Below, piece by piece: positions 52,785-60,678 of a stretch of 64,000 bases of DNA. The translations under genes and the position numbers were made by a program. This stretch comes from Rhodanobacteraceae bacterium (GTDB taxonomy: Bacteria > Pseudomonadota > Gammaproteobacteria > Xanthomonadales > Rhodanobacteraceae), in assembly GCA_016790075.1 (NCBI GenBank), contig JAEUPP010000006.1, positions 62,001-126,000 of the forward strand, read 5' to 3'. Every line of letters starts with the position of its first letter. Position 1 is the stretch's first letter. Under the pieces are notes generated by a model. It did not search any database. It was given only the letters and a program-made list of their open reading frames with translations, and was not told the DNA's origin.

Positions 52785-53357
52785 TCAGAATAGTAAATAA
52801 GTTGACAAGATGTATTTATCGCCCGAGAGCGGTGGCGGCGCTTCGTGCTGATACATCCAGTAAGGTGGAAACATCAGCAGGCGGCCTGCGCGCGGCTGCA
52901 CGCTGATGCCGAGGTCCGGAAACCGCGTCTCGCCGCCATCGGTCACGTCGTTGAGGTACCAGAGGAATACCAGGTACCGGTTGGCGACTGCGCCTATGGA
53001 ATCAAAATGCAGCTGGAACTGCTCCTCGCCGCCGGGACGGTAGCGCTTGATGATGAGTTCACTGGTGCGTTGCGCCGCCGGTACCGCGATACGCAGCCCG
53101 ACTTCCCGGTTGTAGCGTTCGAGGTTCGCGTCGATGCGCGACATGAGGAATCCGCGGAACGCGGTGTCCGACAGTGGCGAGATATCGAGTTCGGTCCATG
53201 CGCTGTCTTCCAGCCCGGCGCGTACGCCGCGGCCGTTGCCGCGCTGGAAACGCGCCAGACCATTGAACGAGGCAACGAGCTGCGCGCACAGGGCGGCATC
53301 TAGATCGTCGTCGTAGCAGCGCAGGTAGTGGGCGAGTGCGCCGTGATCCGCGTTCAC
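52785..53357 (-). CDS. 2-Oxoglutarate/Fe(II)-dependent dioxygenase
   Basis: This 190-residue enzyme has the double-stranded beta-helix fold of 2OG-Fe(II) oxygenases (prolyl-4-hydroxylase-like): RYRPGGEEQFQLHFDS gives the iron ligands H117 and D119, YWMYQHEA gives the distal H171, and K181 in GDKYILSTYL is placed to bind the C5 carboxylate of 2-oxoglutarate. Substrate unknown; its overlap by 4 bp with an upstream TPR-sulfotransferase gene suggests that both modify the same protein or peptide. The DVTDGGETRFPDLG segment is typical of the family. Confidence 0.88.
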   Translation of the reverse strand: MNADHGALAHYLRCYDDDLDAALCAQLVASFNGLARFQRGNGRGVRAGLEDSAWTELDISPLSDTAFRGFLMSRIDANLERYNREVGLRIAVPAAQRTSELIIKRYRPGGEEQFQLHFDSIGAVANRYLVFLWYLNDVTDGGETRFPDLGISVQPRAGRLLMFPPYWMYQHEAPPPLSGDKYILSTYLLF

Positions 53358-55174
53358 CAGGCGTAGCCCCAGCGTTCGGCATAGGGATCGAGCAGCGGCC
53401 GCAGCGGCAGGATCCAGTGTGCATAGGCCTGCCAGCGGCCGACCGCGCGCGCATTCACCGGCTCGGTGACCTGGGCGTAGCTCGGGGTGGAAATGTAGCC
53501 TCGTTCACGCGCGTGGGCATCGGGGCGCAGCAGCGCCGGATCCCAGCTCAGGCCGAGAAAATCGGTCAGCGCGCGGGCGCGCGCCGGCAGATCGGCAACC
53601 AGATCTTCATACCGCGATACGTAGACATCGCCACCAAGCAAGGCCTGCTGATCGAGCCAGAAATCCATCGCTGCGGCATAGCCCTGCGCGGTCGACTGCA
53701 GGGTCTCGCAAAGGGCAACGAACACGGGTGAGCGGAAGTTCTGCATGTAGTTGCTGAGCACGACATCAGCCGGGTGGCGTAGCGCAAGCACGATGCGCGC
53801 TCGTGGCCACAGCCGTCGTATCAGCGGCAGCTTGAGCAGATTCAGCGGGTTCTTGTCGACCAGCCGGGTCGTTCCATTCCAGGCCACATGCCGCGACACC
53901 CGTTCGCGGTAGATCGCACGCATGGCGCTGCATTGGCTGGCGGTCAGGCGTCCGAGATCCTGCGGATAGCGCAAACCGCTTTCCTGTACGTAGTCGACCA
54001 GGTCCTGCAGATAGGCGCGTTCGTCCATGCAGGCAAGTTCCGGGTGCGCATCGAGCATGGTTTCCAGCAAGGTCGTGCCCGAGCGTGGAAAGCCGACGAC
54101 GAAGATAGGGCTGGCCGCCGTATCAGGGTCTGCATCGCGGCCATCGGGCGCGGGCGTCCACTGTGCGGCCTGCAGCGCATCGACGCGCAGATGTGAATTC
54201 GCCAGCGGCGTCTCGGTGAACAGCCGCGGCGCACGCTGGCGCAGTTGCGTGCAGCGCATGGCATGGGCACGCTCCAGCGCCTGTATCGCGCCCGCCGGGT
54301 CGCCGTCACGATCACAGGCGCGGGCCAGCGAGAAGTAGACATTCGCGTTGTGCAACGACGCGCCGCCGTTGCGTAGTAGTTGTTCGTGCAGTGTGCGTGC
54401 CGTGCGCGTATCGCGGCCGCGTGAGGCGAGTGCGGCTTGCAGCAGCGCGAGGTCTTCGGCAAATGCCGGCGAGGAATCGTCCCGCACAGTCAGTGTCGCC
54501 ATAATCGAACGAGCCTGGTCCAGGCGATTGCAGCGTTCATGCACGGCCGCCAGCCGCAGCAGCACACGCGGATGCCGCGGATCACGCTCAAGCGCGGCGC
54601 CGAGCAGCGCTTCGGCCGTGTCGGTTGCATCGAGCCGGAACAGCAGCCATGCCGCTTCGGCCATCACCCCGACGTCGACATCCTGCCAGGACAGTTCGCG
54701 CGCGAGCAGCGCGCGTGCCCTGCCGAGCTCACCATTTTCAAATGCGGCGGCGGCGGCGTAGGTGCGAATCTCCGCGTCCTGTGGAGCCTGCAGCAGGGCG
54801 CGTTCCAGCCAGCGCAGCGCGCTCGCCGCATCGCCGAGATCCAGCGCGTTGAGGCCAAGATTCAGCAGCAAACCGGCCTGTTCGCCGCCGCGCTGCAGAG
54901 CGCCCAGCAGCGCCTGTTCCGCGGCCTCGTTGCGGCCGGCATCGCGCAGTGCGTTGCCAAGGTTGTTGAAGGCCTCGAAGCCCGCGTCCGGCGCGGCCGC
55001 AAGCTGTTCAAACAGAGGGATTGCCTCATCCAGTCGTTGCTGGGCCTGCAGGCTAAGTGCGAGCAAGGTCGACGCGGCCAGGTCGCTGGCATCGGCCGCG
55101 AGTAGCTGCCGGCAGCTGTGTTCGGCTTCGCGGTAGCGGCCGTTTTCGATATGAGCGAACGCGTCTCTGAGCAT
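53354..55174 (-). CDS. TPR-repeat protein with C-terminal sulfotransferase domain
   Basis: This 606-residue protein has about 330 residues of TPR-like helix pairs (NGRYREAEHSCRQLLAADASDLAASTLLALSLQAQQRLDEAIPLFEQL) followed by a sulfotransferase domain starting SPIFVVGFPRSGTTLLETMLDAHPE (5'-PSB loop for PAPS), with IVLALRHPADVVLSNYMQNF (3'-PB loop) and VYVSRYEDLV. The fold transfers a sulfate from PAPS, and TPRs likely bind the acceptor protein. This layout resembles TPST-like bacterial proteins. The ATG at 55174 is preceded by a TTG possibility; the gene overlaps its dioxygenase partner. Confidence 0.9.
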   Translation of the reverse strand: MLRDAFAHIENGRYREAEHSCRQLLAADASDLAASTLLALSLQAQQRLDEAIPLFEQLAAAPDAGFEAFNNLGNALRDAGRNEAAEQALLGALQRGGEQAGLLLNLGLNALDLGDAASALRWLERALLQAPQDAEIRTYAAAAAFENGELGRARALLARELSWQDVDVGVMAEAAWLLFRLDATDTAEALLGAALERDPRHPRVLLRLAAVHERCNRLDQARSIMATLTVRDDSSPAFAEDLALLQAALASRGRDTRTARTLHEQLLRNGGASLHNANVYFSLARACDRDGDPAGAIQALERAHAMRCTQLRQRAPRLFTETPLANSHLRVDALQAAQWTPAPDGRDADPDTAASPIFVVGFPRSGTTLLETMLDAHPELACMDERAYLQDLVDYVQESGLRYPQDLGRLTASQCSAMRAIYRERVSRHVAWNGTTRLVDKNPLNLLKLPLIRRLWPRARIVLALRHPADVVLSNYMQNFRSPVFVALCETLQSTAQGYAAAMDFWLDQQALLGGDVYVSRYEDLVADLPARARALTDFLGLSWDPALLRPDAHARERGYISTPSYAQVTEPVNARAVGRWQAYAHWILPLRPLLDPYAERWGYAW

Positions 55175-55354
55175 CAAAGTGGCCGCAGCAAGTGACCTGG
55201 CGAGTATCTGCGGCGCCGTTCCGTGCCGGCAATAAAGCTACGCCCCGGCGCTGCATTCGCGCAGTTGCGGCAACGCAACGTGCGCGCGCCGGCCTGCGCA
55301 GGGCTGTGCCACAATCGCCGGCTCCCGCGTCCGCGTGCGTTGCAGCGCCGTCCC

Positions 55355-55990
55355 ATGATCATTTCGCACAAACACCGCTATATCTTCTTTGCGGTGCCCA
55401 AGACTGGCACGCATTCGGTGCGCCAGGCGCTGCGCCCCTATCTGGACGCAACCGATCAGGAGCAGGTCGCCCTGTTCGTGGACCGGCGTCTGGATATTCC
55501 CGAGCTTGGCGCGCTAGGCCACGGCCATCTCAGCGTGCAGCAGGTCGAGCCAGTGCTCGGAGCCGTATTCCACGACTACTTCAAGTTCGCGTTTGTGCGT
55601 AATCCCTACGACCGCTTCGTCTCCTACTGCGCCTTCATGACCCGCCAGAACGGCCAGTTCGAGCAGGACCCGCGCGGGGTCATGCGCTATTTCATCCGCG
55701 ACCGCCCGCCGCTGGGCCACCTGCTGTTCCGCCCGCAATATGAAATGCTGGTCGACGCCCAGGGCCGAGTCGCGATGGATTTCGTGGGCAAGAGCGAGCG
55801 CGCTCAGCAGGACTATGCGCAGATCTGCGCGCGGCTCGGCTTCCCGGCGGAAACGCTGGGCAAGGTCAACAGTTCCCGGCATGCACCTTATGCCGCCTAC
55901 TACGATGACGAGCTGCGTGAGCTCGTCGGAAATTTCTATCGCCGCGACCTCGAACTGTTTGGTTACGAGTTTTCCGCTGCGGCGGGCTGA
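55355..55990 (+). CDS. Sulfotransferase family 2-like protein
   Basis: This 211-residue protein has the 5'-PSB loop IFFAVPKTGTHSVRQALRPY near the start (residues 9-28) and the 3'-PB region FKFAFVRNPYDRFVSYCAFM, as in the Sulfotransfer_2 family that modifies glycans or, with unknown targets, bacterial surface polymers. The ATG at 55355 fits the family start; earlier in-frame codons are rich in Arg and Pro. It is divergent from the TPR-sulfotransferase gene, so the locus has two sulfotransferases and a dioxygenase. Its 3' end overlaps a convergent membrane-protein gene by 28 bp. Confidence 0.85.
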   Translation: MIISHKHRYIFFAVPKTGTHSVRQALRPYLDATDQEQVALFVDRRLDIPELGALGHGHLSVQQVEPVLGAVFHDYFKFAFVRNPYDRFVSYCAFMTRQNGQFEQDPRGVMRYFIRDRPPLGHLLFRPQYEMLVDAQGRVAMDFVGKSERAQQDYAQICARLGFPAETLGKVNSSRHAPYAAYYDDELRELVGNFYRRDLELFGYEFSAAAG

Positions 55991-56418
55991 ACGCGGCGGC
56001 GCCAGGCGGCCGCGATGGCTGCGACGACAGCTGCGGCGATAAGGCAGAAGATATCGGGCGTCCCAAGACGCGCCCAGGCGATGGCAGCGGCGAGGTCCAG
56101 GCCGATCGCGCTGAGTATGTCGGTCAGGCGCATGCCCAGCAGCAGCGCGACGCGGCCGCTTGCGATCATCCAGAGTGCGTAGGCCGATGCGGCCAGGCTG
56201 AACAGCACAGCACAGAGTGCGGCAAACAGCGGGTTACGCGGACCGTTGTTCGCAAGCACGCGGCCTATCAGCAGCCCGACGGGCAGCGCGAGGAACGTAA
56301 GCAGTTCCTGCCGCCACAGTGCCGCCAGCGCCCAGACGGCGGCGCCGGCCAGCGCGCTCATGAGCCCCGTGGCGAGACCAAACAGGTTGATCGTTGGCAA
56401 CGGCCGCTCAGCGTGCAT
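55963..56418 (-). CDS. Small multi-pass membrane protein
   Basis: This 151-residue protein has four membrane segments (LFGLATGLMSALAGAAVWALAAL, LLTFLALPVGLLIGRVLA, PLFAALCAVLFSLAASAYALWMIA, IFCLIAAAVVAAIAAAW) and a short cytoplasmic N-terminus starting HAERPLPTIN. No motif or family is recognised. Its tail overlaps the convergent sulfotransferase gene by 28 bp. Confidence 0.65.
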   Translation of the reverse strand: MHAERPLPTINLFGLATGLMSALAGAAVWALAALWRQELLTFLALPVGLLIGRVLANNGPRNPLFAALCAVLFSLAASAYALWMIASGRVALLLGMRLTDILSAIGLDLAAAIAWARLGTPDIFCLIAAAVVAAIAAAWRRRVQPAAAENS

Positions 56419-56604
56419 GGGCGGCCTCCGGGCTGGACGGCAGGGTGGTCGGCATCGGCGATGGCACGCGGTAGGGGCGCGCATGATAGCTGCCCCGTCG
56501 TGCTGCGTCTCGGCGTGCGACCGACAGGCTCTGCGTAGCGTGTCGCGGGTATCGTGATTTGGCTGCTGGCAGAGCGGCTTCGGTCGGACGTTCCGTTCAC
56601 CGAA

Positions 56605-57012
56605 CTACCGAACCACCTCGCCCGGGTCGAGCAGCCAGGCCTGCGGGTGATGGTGAAAACCCAGGCGCGGGTAGTAGTCGACTGCGGCCGGTGCGGCGAG
56701 CAGTACGATCTTGGCCTGCGGCGCTGCCCTCTGCGTGCGCCGTATCAGTTCGCGGCCTATGCCATGGCGCTGATAGGCATCGCGCACCGCGAGATCGGCG
56801 AGGTAGGTAGTGAAGCCGAAGTCGCTGAGGCTGCGCGAGATACCCACCAGTGCCGCACCGTCCCAGGCCGTGATGGTCAGATTCGCGTGCGCCAGCATGG
56901 CGCCAAAACGCGCGTCGTCGCCTGTCGGCCGACGCGCGCCTAGTGAGCAGTCGGCATACAGCGCGCGCGCCGTCGCGATATCCGGAACCACATCATTGCG
57001 ATAGGTAATCAC
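56605..57012 (-). CDS. GNAT-family N-acetyltransferase
   Basis: This 135-residue enzyme has a compact GNAT core: YLADLAVRDAYQRHGIGRELIRRTQ (acetyl-CoA site R-x-x-G-I-G, with Q as the first residue) and LLAAPAAVDYYPRLGFHHHP at the C-terminus. It starts with GTG at 57012 and overlaps the upstream FMN-binding gene stop by 4 bp (GTGA), implying translational coupling. Substrate unknown. Because its neighbour is a MocR-linked protein, the acetylase may act in the same amine or vitamin B6 pathway, but this is inference. Confidence 0.85.
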   Translation of the reverse strand: MITYRNDVVPDIATARALYADCSLGARRPTGDDARFGAMLAHANLTITAWDGAALVGISRSLSDFGFTTYLADLAVRDAYQRHGIGRELIRRTQRAAPQAKIVLLAAPAAVDYYPRLGFHHHPQAWLLDPGEVVR

Positions 57013-57653
57013 CGGGCCTCCGGGCAGACGCGAACGACCGAGGGGGGCAGCGGCAGGGTGCAGTCGTCGGCGGAGACGGCGGCGGCGTAGCGTGTCTGCA
57101 GCGGCACCACCCCGGCCCAGTAGTCCGTGCCCAGGTCAGCTGGATCATCGCGTGGCCCGCCTTCACGCACTTTTGCGCTTGCGTCCTCGATCACAAAGCG
57201 CAGCAGCAGGGTCGCAGCAAGTTCGTTGCGGTCTGAAGGGCGCGATTCGGCGGCGCGGCCAGGCAATATGGCGTCGACGAAGCGCGCAAGTGCAGCGGCT
57301 TTTTCCGCCGGATCGTCGACGCTGCGCGCGGTGCCGAAGCAGACCACGGAGCGATAGTTCACCGAGTGGTGGAAGTGCGAACGCGCGAGCACGAGACCGT
57401 CCACGTGGCTGACGCTGAGGCAGGCAGGAATTCCCTCGGCGAGTCCGCGCATCAGGCGACTCGCGATCGAGCCATGCAGCAGCACCTCCTCGCCATCACG
57501 CGCATACAGCATCGGAATCACGAACGGCTGGCCCTCGATGCTGAAGCCGACATGGGCGAGAAAGCCGGCATCGAGGACGGCATGTATGGCGGCCGTTTCG
57601 TACCGGGCGCGTTCCTTGCTGCGACGGACTTGCTGACGGGGGGTAGGGCGCAT
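57009..57653 (-). CDS. Pyridoxamine-5'-phosphate-oxidase-like FMN-binding protein
   Basis: This 214-residue protein has the split-barrel flavin-binding form of the PNPOx-like family: FLAHVGFSIEGQPFVIPMLYARDGEEVLLHGSIASRLMRGL, with LSVSHVDGLVLARSHFHHSVNYRSVVCFGTAR (His-rich loop) and the C-terminal WAGVVPLQTRYAAAV. Members bind FMN or haem and reduce cofactors or small molecules. The ATG at 57653 is chosen for the fold's start; the ribosome-binding site is weak. It is divergent from a MocR regulator, the common arrangement for MocR-controlled PNPOx-like genes. Confidence 0.85.
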   Translation of the reverse strand: MRPTPRQQVRRSKERARYETAAIHAVLDAGFLAHVGFSIEGQPFVIPMLYARDGEEVLLHGSIASRLMRGLAEGIPACLSVSHVDGLVLARSHFHHSVNYRSVVCFGTARSVDDPAEKAAALARFVDAILPGRAAESRPSDRNELAATLLLRFVIEDASAKVREGGPRDDPADLGTDYWAGVVPLQTRYAAAVSADDCTLPLPPSVVRVCPEAR

Positions 57654-57698
57654 ATGGCGGCTCCAGCTCTTGACGCAGCGAGTATCTGGCCCAGAATT

Positions 57699-57714
57699 GG
57701 CTCTAACTAGAACC
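57699..57714. promoter_or_regulatory. Candidate MocR operator
   Basis: GGCTCTA-ac-TAGAACC is an inverted repeat with one mismatched pair in the 89-bp gap between the FMN-binding gene and the mocR gene. Divergent placement and spacing fit a MocR-type site, although no exact consensus can be cited. Confidence 0.5.
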
Positions 57715-57742
57715 GCAATCACCAAGGGTGAAGGGGCCAATC

Positions 57743-59197
57743 GTGTATCTCGAACTCGACGGCAACGGAGCGCTGTACGCCCAGCTTACGCGAGCGCTGA
57801 AGGCTGCCATTCTCGCCGGCCGCGTTGCAGCTGGCGCGCGCTTGCCGGCTACGCGTGTTCTTTCTAGAGAAATGGATCTTTCCCGAAATACAGTACTGGC
57901 GGCGTACGAGCAACTGCATGCGGAGGGGTTTCTCGTCGGCAAGGTAGGCTCTGGCAGCTATGTGGCGGAAATCGAGTCGGTGCGGCGTCCGCGCGCCGCG
58001 CCACGCGTCGTGCCGACGAGCCCGGTCGCGCGTTATGCCAAGCGCGCCTGCGACGTGTTCGACGACGTGATTCCCGGGCGCCAGTACATAGGCCTGCGCT
58101 ACAACCTGCAGTACGGGTCGCCGCTGACGAACCCGACCCTGACCAGCGCCTGGCGCCGTGCGCTGGCCCAGGCGTCGGCCCACGCCGAGCTGGACTACCC
58201 GAATCCGCAGGGGCTGCTCGAACTGCGTGTACAGATCTGCGATTACCTCGCGCGCCGCCGCGGTATCGTTTGCGCGCCGGAAGATCTGCTCGTGGTCTCG
58301 GGTACGCAGCAGGCTTTCTTCCTGGCGGCGACCGTCCTCGTCGAGGCCACCGAGGGCGTGATACTAGAAGACCCGCATTACCGCGGTGCGCGCCAGGTGT
58401 TCCAGGCACATGGTGCGCGCATCGAGGCGGTTCCGGTGGATGCCGACGGGCTGCGCACCGACCTGCTGCCGGAGCGCGGTGCACGACTTATCGTCGTGAC
58501 GCCTTCGCACCAGTTTCCCGCCGGTGCGGTCATGTCGCTCGCGCGCCGCCTGGAACTGATCGAATATGCAGCCCGCCAGCGTGCCTGGGTCATAGAAGAC
58601 GACTACGACGGCGAATTCCGCTACGACGCCCATCCATTGGCGGCACTGCAGTCGCTGGATCGCCATGGCCGGGTGATCTACATAGGCAGCTTCTCAAAGA
58701 CCCTGTTCCCCAGTCTGCGTCTGGGCTACATGGTGCTGCCGCCGGGTTTGCGCAAAGCCTTTGTCGCCGCGAAATGGTTCTGCGATCGCGGCTGCCCCGC
58801 GATCGAGCAGGGCGCGCTGGCGCGTTTCATGGCCGACGGCAGCTTCGAGCGGCACCTGCGCGATGCGGCCAAGACCTTGAAGCAGCGCCGCAACGCCATG
58901 CTTAACGGCCTGCGCCGCCACGCGCCTGCGGTTGAGGTCGCTGATACGCATGCGGGCATGCATCTGGTCGCCTGGCTGCCCGGTGTCAGCCGTAGCCAGT
59001 GTGATCGCCTGATTGCTCTGGCGGCCGAACGCGGCCTTGGACTTTATGCCATCGAACCCTATTTCCTCGGGCAGCCCTCACGCAACGGTCTGCTGCTCGG
59101 CTATGCCAGCCTGCCGCCTGCCGACATCGAGGCGGCCATGAAGCTGTTCGGCGTCTGTCTCGCAGAGCTGGGCCTGGGCCGGCGTCAGGCCGCATAA
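57743..59197 (+). CDS. MocR-family transcriptional regulator (GntR HTH fused to aminotransferase-like domain)
   Basis: This 484-residue protein joins a GntR winged helix (ALYAQLTRALKAAILAGRVAAGARLPATRVLSREMDLSRNTVLAAYEQL) to a fold-type-I aminotransferase domain (LDYPNPQGLLELR, VTPSHQFPAGAVMS, VIEDDYDGEFRY, and IGSFSKTLFPSLRLGY with the PLP lysine K319). Such proteins sense PLP or amines and regulate amine and vitamin B6 genes. GTG at 57743 has AAGGGG 6 bases upstream; GTG at 57728 is a possible earlier start. The next gene upstream and divergent codes for the PNPOx-like protein. Confidence 0.92.
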   Translation: MYLELDGNGALYAQLTRALKAAILAGRVAAGARLPATRVLSREMDLSRNTVLAAYEQLHAEGFLVGKVGSGSYVAEIESVRRPRAAPRVVPTSPVARYAKRACDVFDDVIPGRQYIGLRYNLQYGSPLTNPTLTSAWRRALAQASAHAELDYPNPQGLLELRVQICDYLARRRGIVCAPEDLLVVSGTQQAFFLAATVLVEATEGVILEDPHYRGARQVFQAHGARIEAVPVDADGLRTDLLPERGARLIVVTPSHQFPAGAVMSLARRLELIEYAARQRAWVIEDDYDGEFRYDAHPLAALQSLDRHGRVIYIGSFSKTLFPSLRLGYMVLPPGLRKAFVAAKWFCDRGCPAIEQGALARFMADGSFERHLRDAAKTLKQRRNAMLNGLRRHAPAVEVADTHAGMHLVAWLPGVSRSQCDRLIALAAERGLGLYAIEPYFLGQPSRNGLLLGYASLPPADIEAAMKLFGVCLAELGLGRRQAA

Positions 59198-59241
59198 TCG
59201 CACTCTTTGCCGGTTGCGCCGGCCAGGAATAGAACTGCCCC

Positions 59242-59799
59242 ATGGCCGGATACAGCCACACTTCGGAACCGATCAAGCTCGAACGCGACTGCGCAGCGGT
59301 CATGGTTCCGCAGGGCGAGGTCGTCAACCTGCCGGCAGGACAGATCGGCTACATCACGCAGGCGCTGGGCGGCAGTTTTACCGTCTATATCGAAGGCAAC
59401 CTGTTCCGCATCAGGGGTGAAGATGCCGACGCCATCGGCAAGGATCCGCCGGCAACGATAGAACTGCCTGAAGGTGCGGCCGACACCGATGTGGAGAAGC
59501 TGGTCTGGCAGCAGCTGCGGACCTGCTTCGACCCTGAAATCCCGGTCAATATCGTCGACCTTGGCCTGGTCTACGAATGCGAACTCGTGCGCAGCGAAAG
59601 CGGCGAGCGCGAAGTGCGCGTGCGCATGACCTTGACGGCGCCCGGCTGCGGCATGGGCGACATACTCGTCGACGACGTGCGCGCAAAAGTCGAAGCCATT
59701 CCCACCATTGCTGCGGCCGATGTCGAGCTTACGTTTGATCCGCCCTGGACCCACGCCATGATGTCAGATGTGGCCAAGCTGGAAACCGGAATGCTCTGA
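59242..59799 (+). CDS. sufT: SufT-like iron-sulfur cluster assembly protein
   Basis: This 185-residue protein has the SufT layout: an N-terminal extension with the LPAGQIGYITQALGGSFTVYI block, and a C-terminal MIP18/DUF59 domain (DPEIPVNIVDLGLVYECELV, then TAPGCGMGDILVDDV with C136). SufT supports Fe-S protein maturation, especially of enzymes with [4Fe-4S] centres; no sufBCDSE genes are nearby here. It has no operon partner. ATG at 59242 is the only plausible start, with a weak AGGA site upstream. Confidence 0.93.
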   Translation: MAGYSHTSEPIKLERDCAAVMVPQGEVVNLPAGQIGYITQALGGSFTVYIEGNLFRIRGEDADAIGKDPPATIELPEGAADTDVEKLVWQQLRTCFDPEIPVNIVDLGLVYECELVRSESGEREVRVRMTLTAPGCGMGDILVDDVRAKVEAIPTIAAADVELTFDPPWTHAMMSDVAKLETGML

Positions 59800-59854
59800 A
59801 CCATTGCCAGCCGCAGGGGCCGACCGCTACGGGGATGAGGCTGCTCGCCCGCGC

Positions 59855-60574
59855 CTAGGTCGGGGTGACTGAACGCGGTTTCTTGTCACGCCGCCAGATC
59901 GACGGGGACGCGAATGCGTAGCAAGCAAGCGCCACGATCAGCGGCAGCTCCAGGGCTACGACGGCAAGGATGGTGAGACCGGGCGAGGCGCCGTCGAGCA
60001 GAGTGCGCATTTCGATGGTCGCAAGGAATTTCCAGATTGCCTTTAGCTGGATAATGAATAGCGCGGCACTCAGACCAAGGCAGGCGACCCATAACAGCGG
60101 ACTCACAATCGCCTTGCGTAATCGCCAGGCAACGAGTCCTACAAGCCCCAACAGCGGCGCAGCCGTTGCCGGATGAAACAGGTCGCGAACACGGCCGCCC
60201 AGCAGCGCGGTTACCATGCTGCTGATGAGTACAAGGGCGATGATGGCGGCATACAGAAACCAGAGCACGTCGACGAAGCTGCGGCCTGGTTTGATGCTTG
60301 ATTTGGTGTCTGCAGCAGAGGCACGGGTTGCCGGCGGTCGTGGCGATTGATACGGGTTGTGCGCGAATTCGTCAGGCTCGAAATCGATGTCGTCGAGCCT
60401 GCTAGTCGCATCCGGCGGCACATCCTGATCAAAGGCAACTCCGCGCTGCTGGAGTTCGGCAACCGCCACTTCGTGAGCGAGTTCAGTCAGTACGCCGGAG
60501 CGCACACGGCGAATCAATTCCGCGTCGACGAGATCGGAATAGCGCTGCTTCAGGGATTCGCGACTGATTTCCAT
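59855..60574 (-). CDS. Membrane protein with acidic N-terminal region
   Basis: This 239-residue protein has an N-terminal soluble part (EISRESLKQRYSDLVDAELIRRVRSGVLTELAHEVAVAELQQRG), a disordered acidic/Pro linker (DDIDFEPDEFAHNPYQSP) and four membrane segments from residue 105 on (VDVLWFLYAAIIALVLIS, ATAAPLLGLVGLVAWRL, PLLWVACLGLSAALFIIQL, ILAVVALELPLIVALACYAF). The first 50 residues resemble the short N-terminal helix pair of DUF2007/zinc-ribbon-free membrane proteins, but the family cannot be named. It follows the GGDEF/EAL-type gene on the same strand after 104 bp. Confidence 0.65.
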   Translation of the reverse strand: MEISRESLKQRYSDLVDAELIRRVRSGVLTELAHEVAVAELQQRGVAFDQDVPPDATSRLDDIDFEPDEFAHNPYQSPRPPATRASAADTKSSIKPGRSFVDVLWFLYAAIIALVLISSMVTALLGGRVRDLFHPATAAPLLGLVGLVAWRLRKAIVSPLLWVACLGLSAALFIIQLKAIWKFLATIEMRTLLDGASPGLTILAVVALELPLIVALACYAFASPSIWRRDKKPRSVTPT

Positions 60575-60678
60575 GAAGTCGGGGCCATGACGGGCGTCCT
60601 GCCGACAATAAACGAATAGGACCACGAGCCGCGCTGCGCGGGCCAGGGCCAACGGCGGCCAGGCTACAAATCCCGCTG

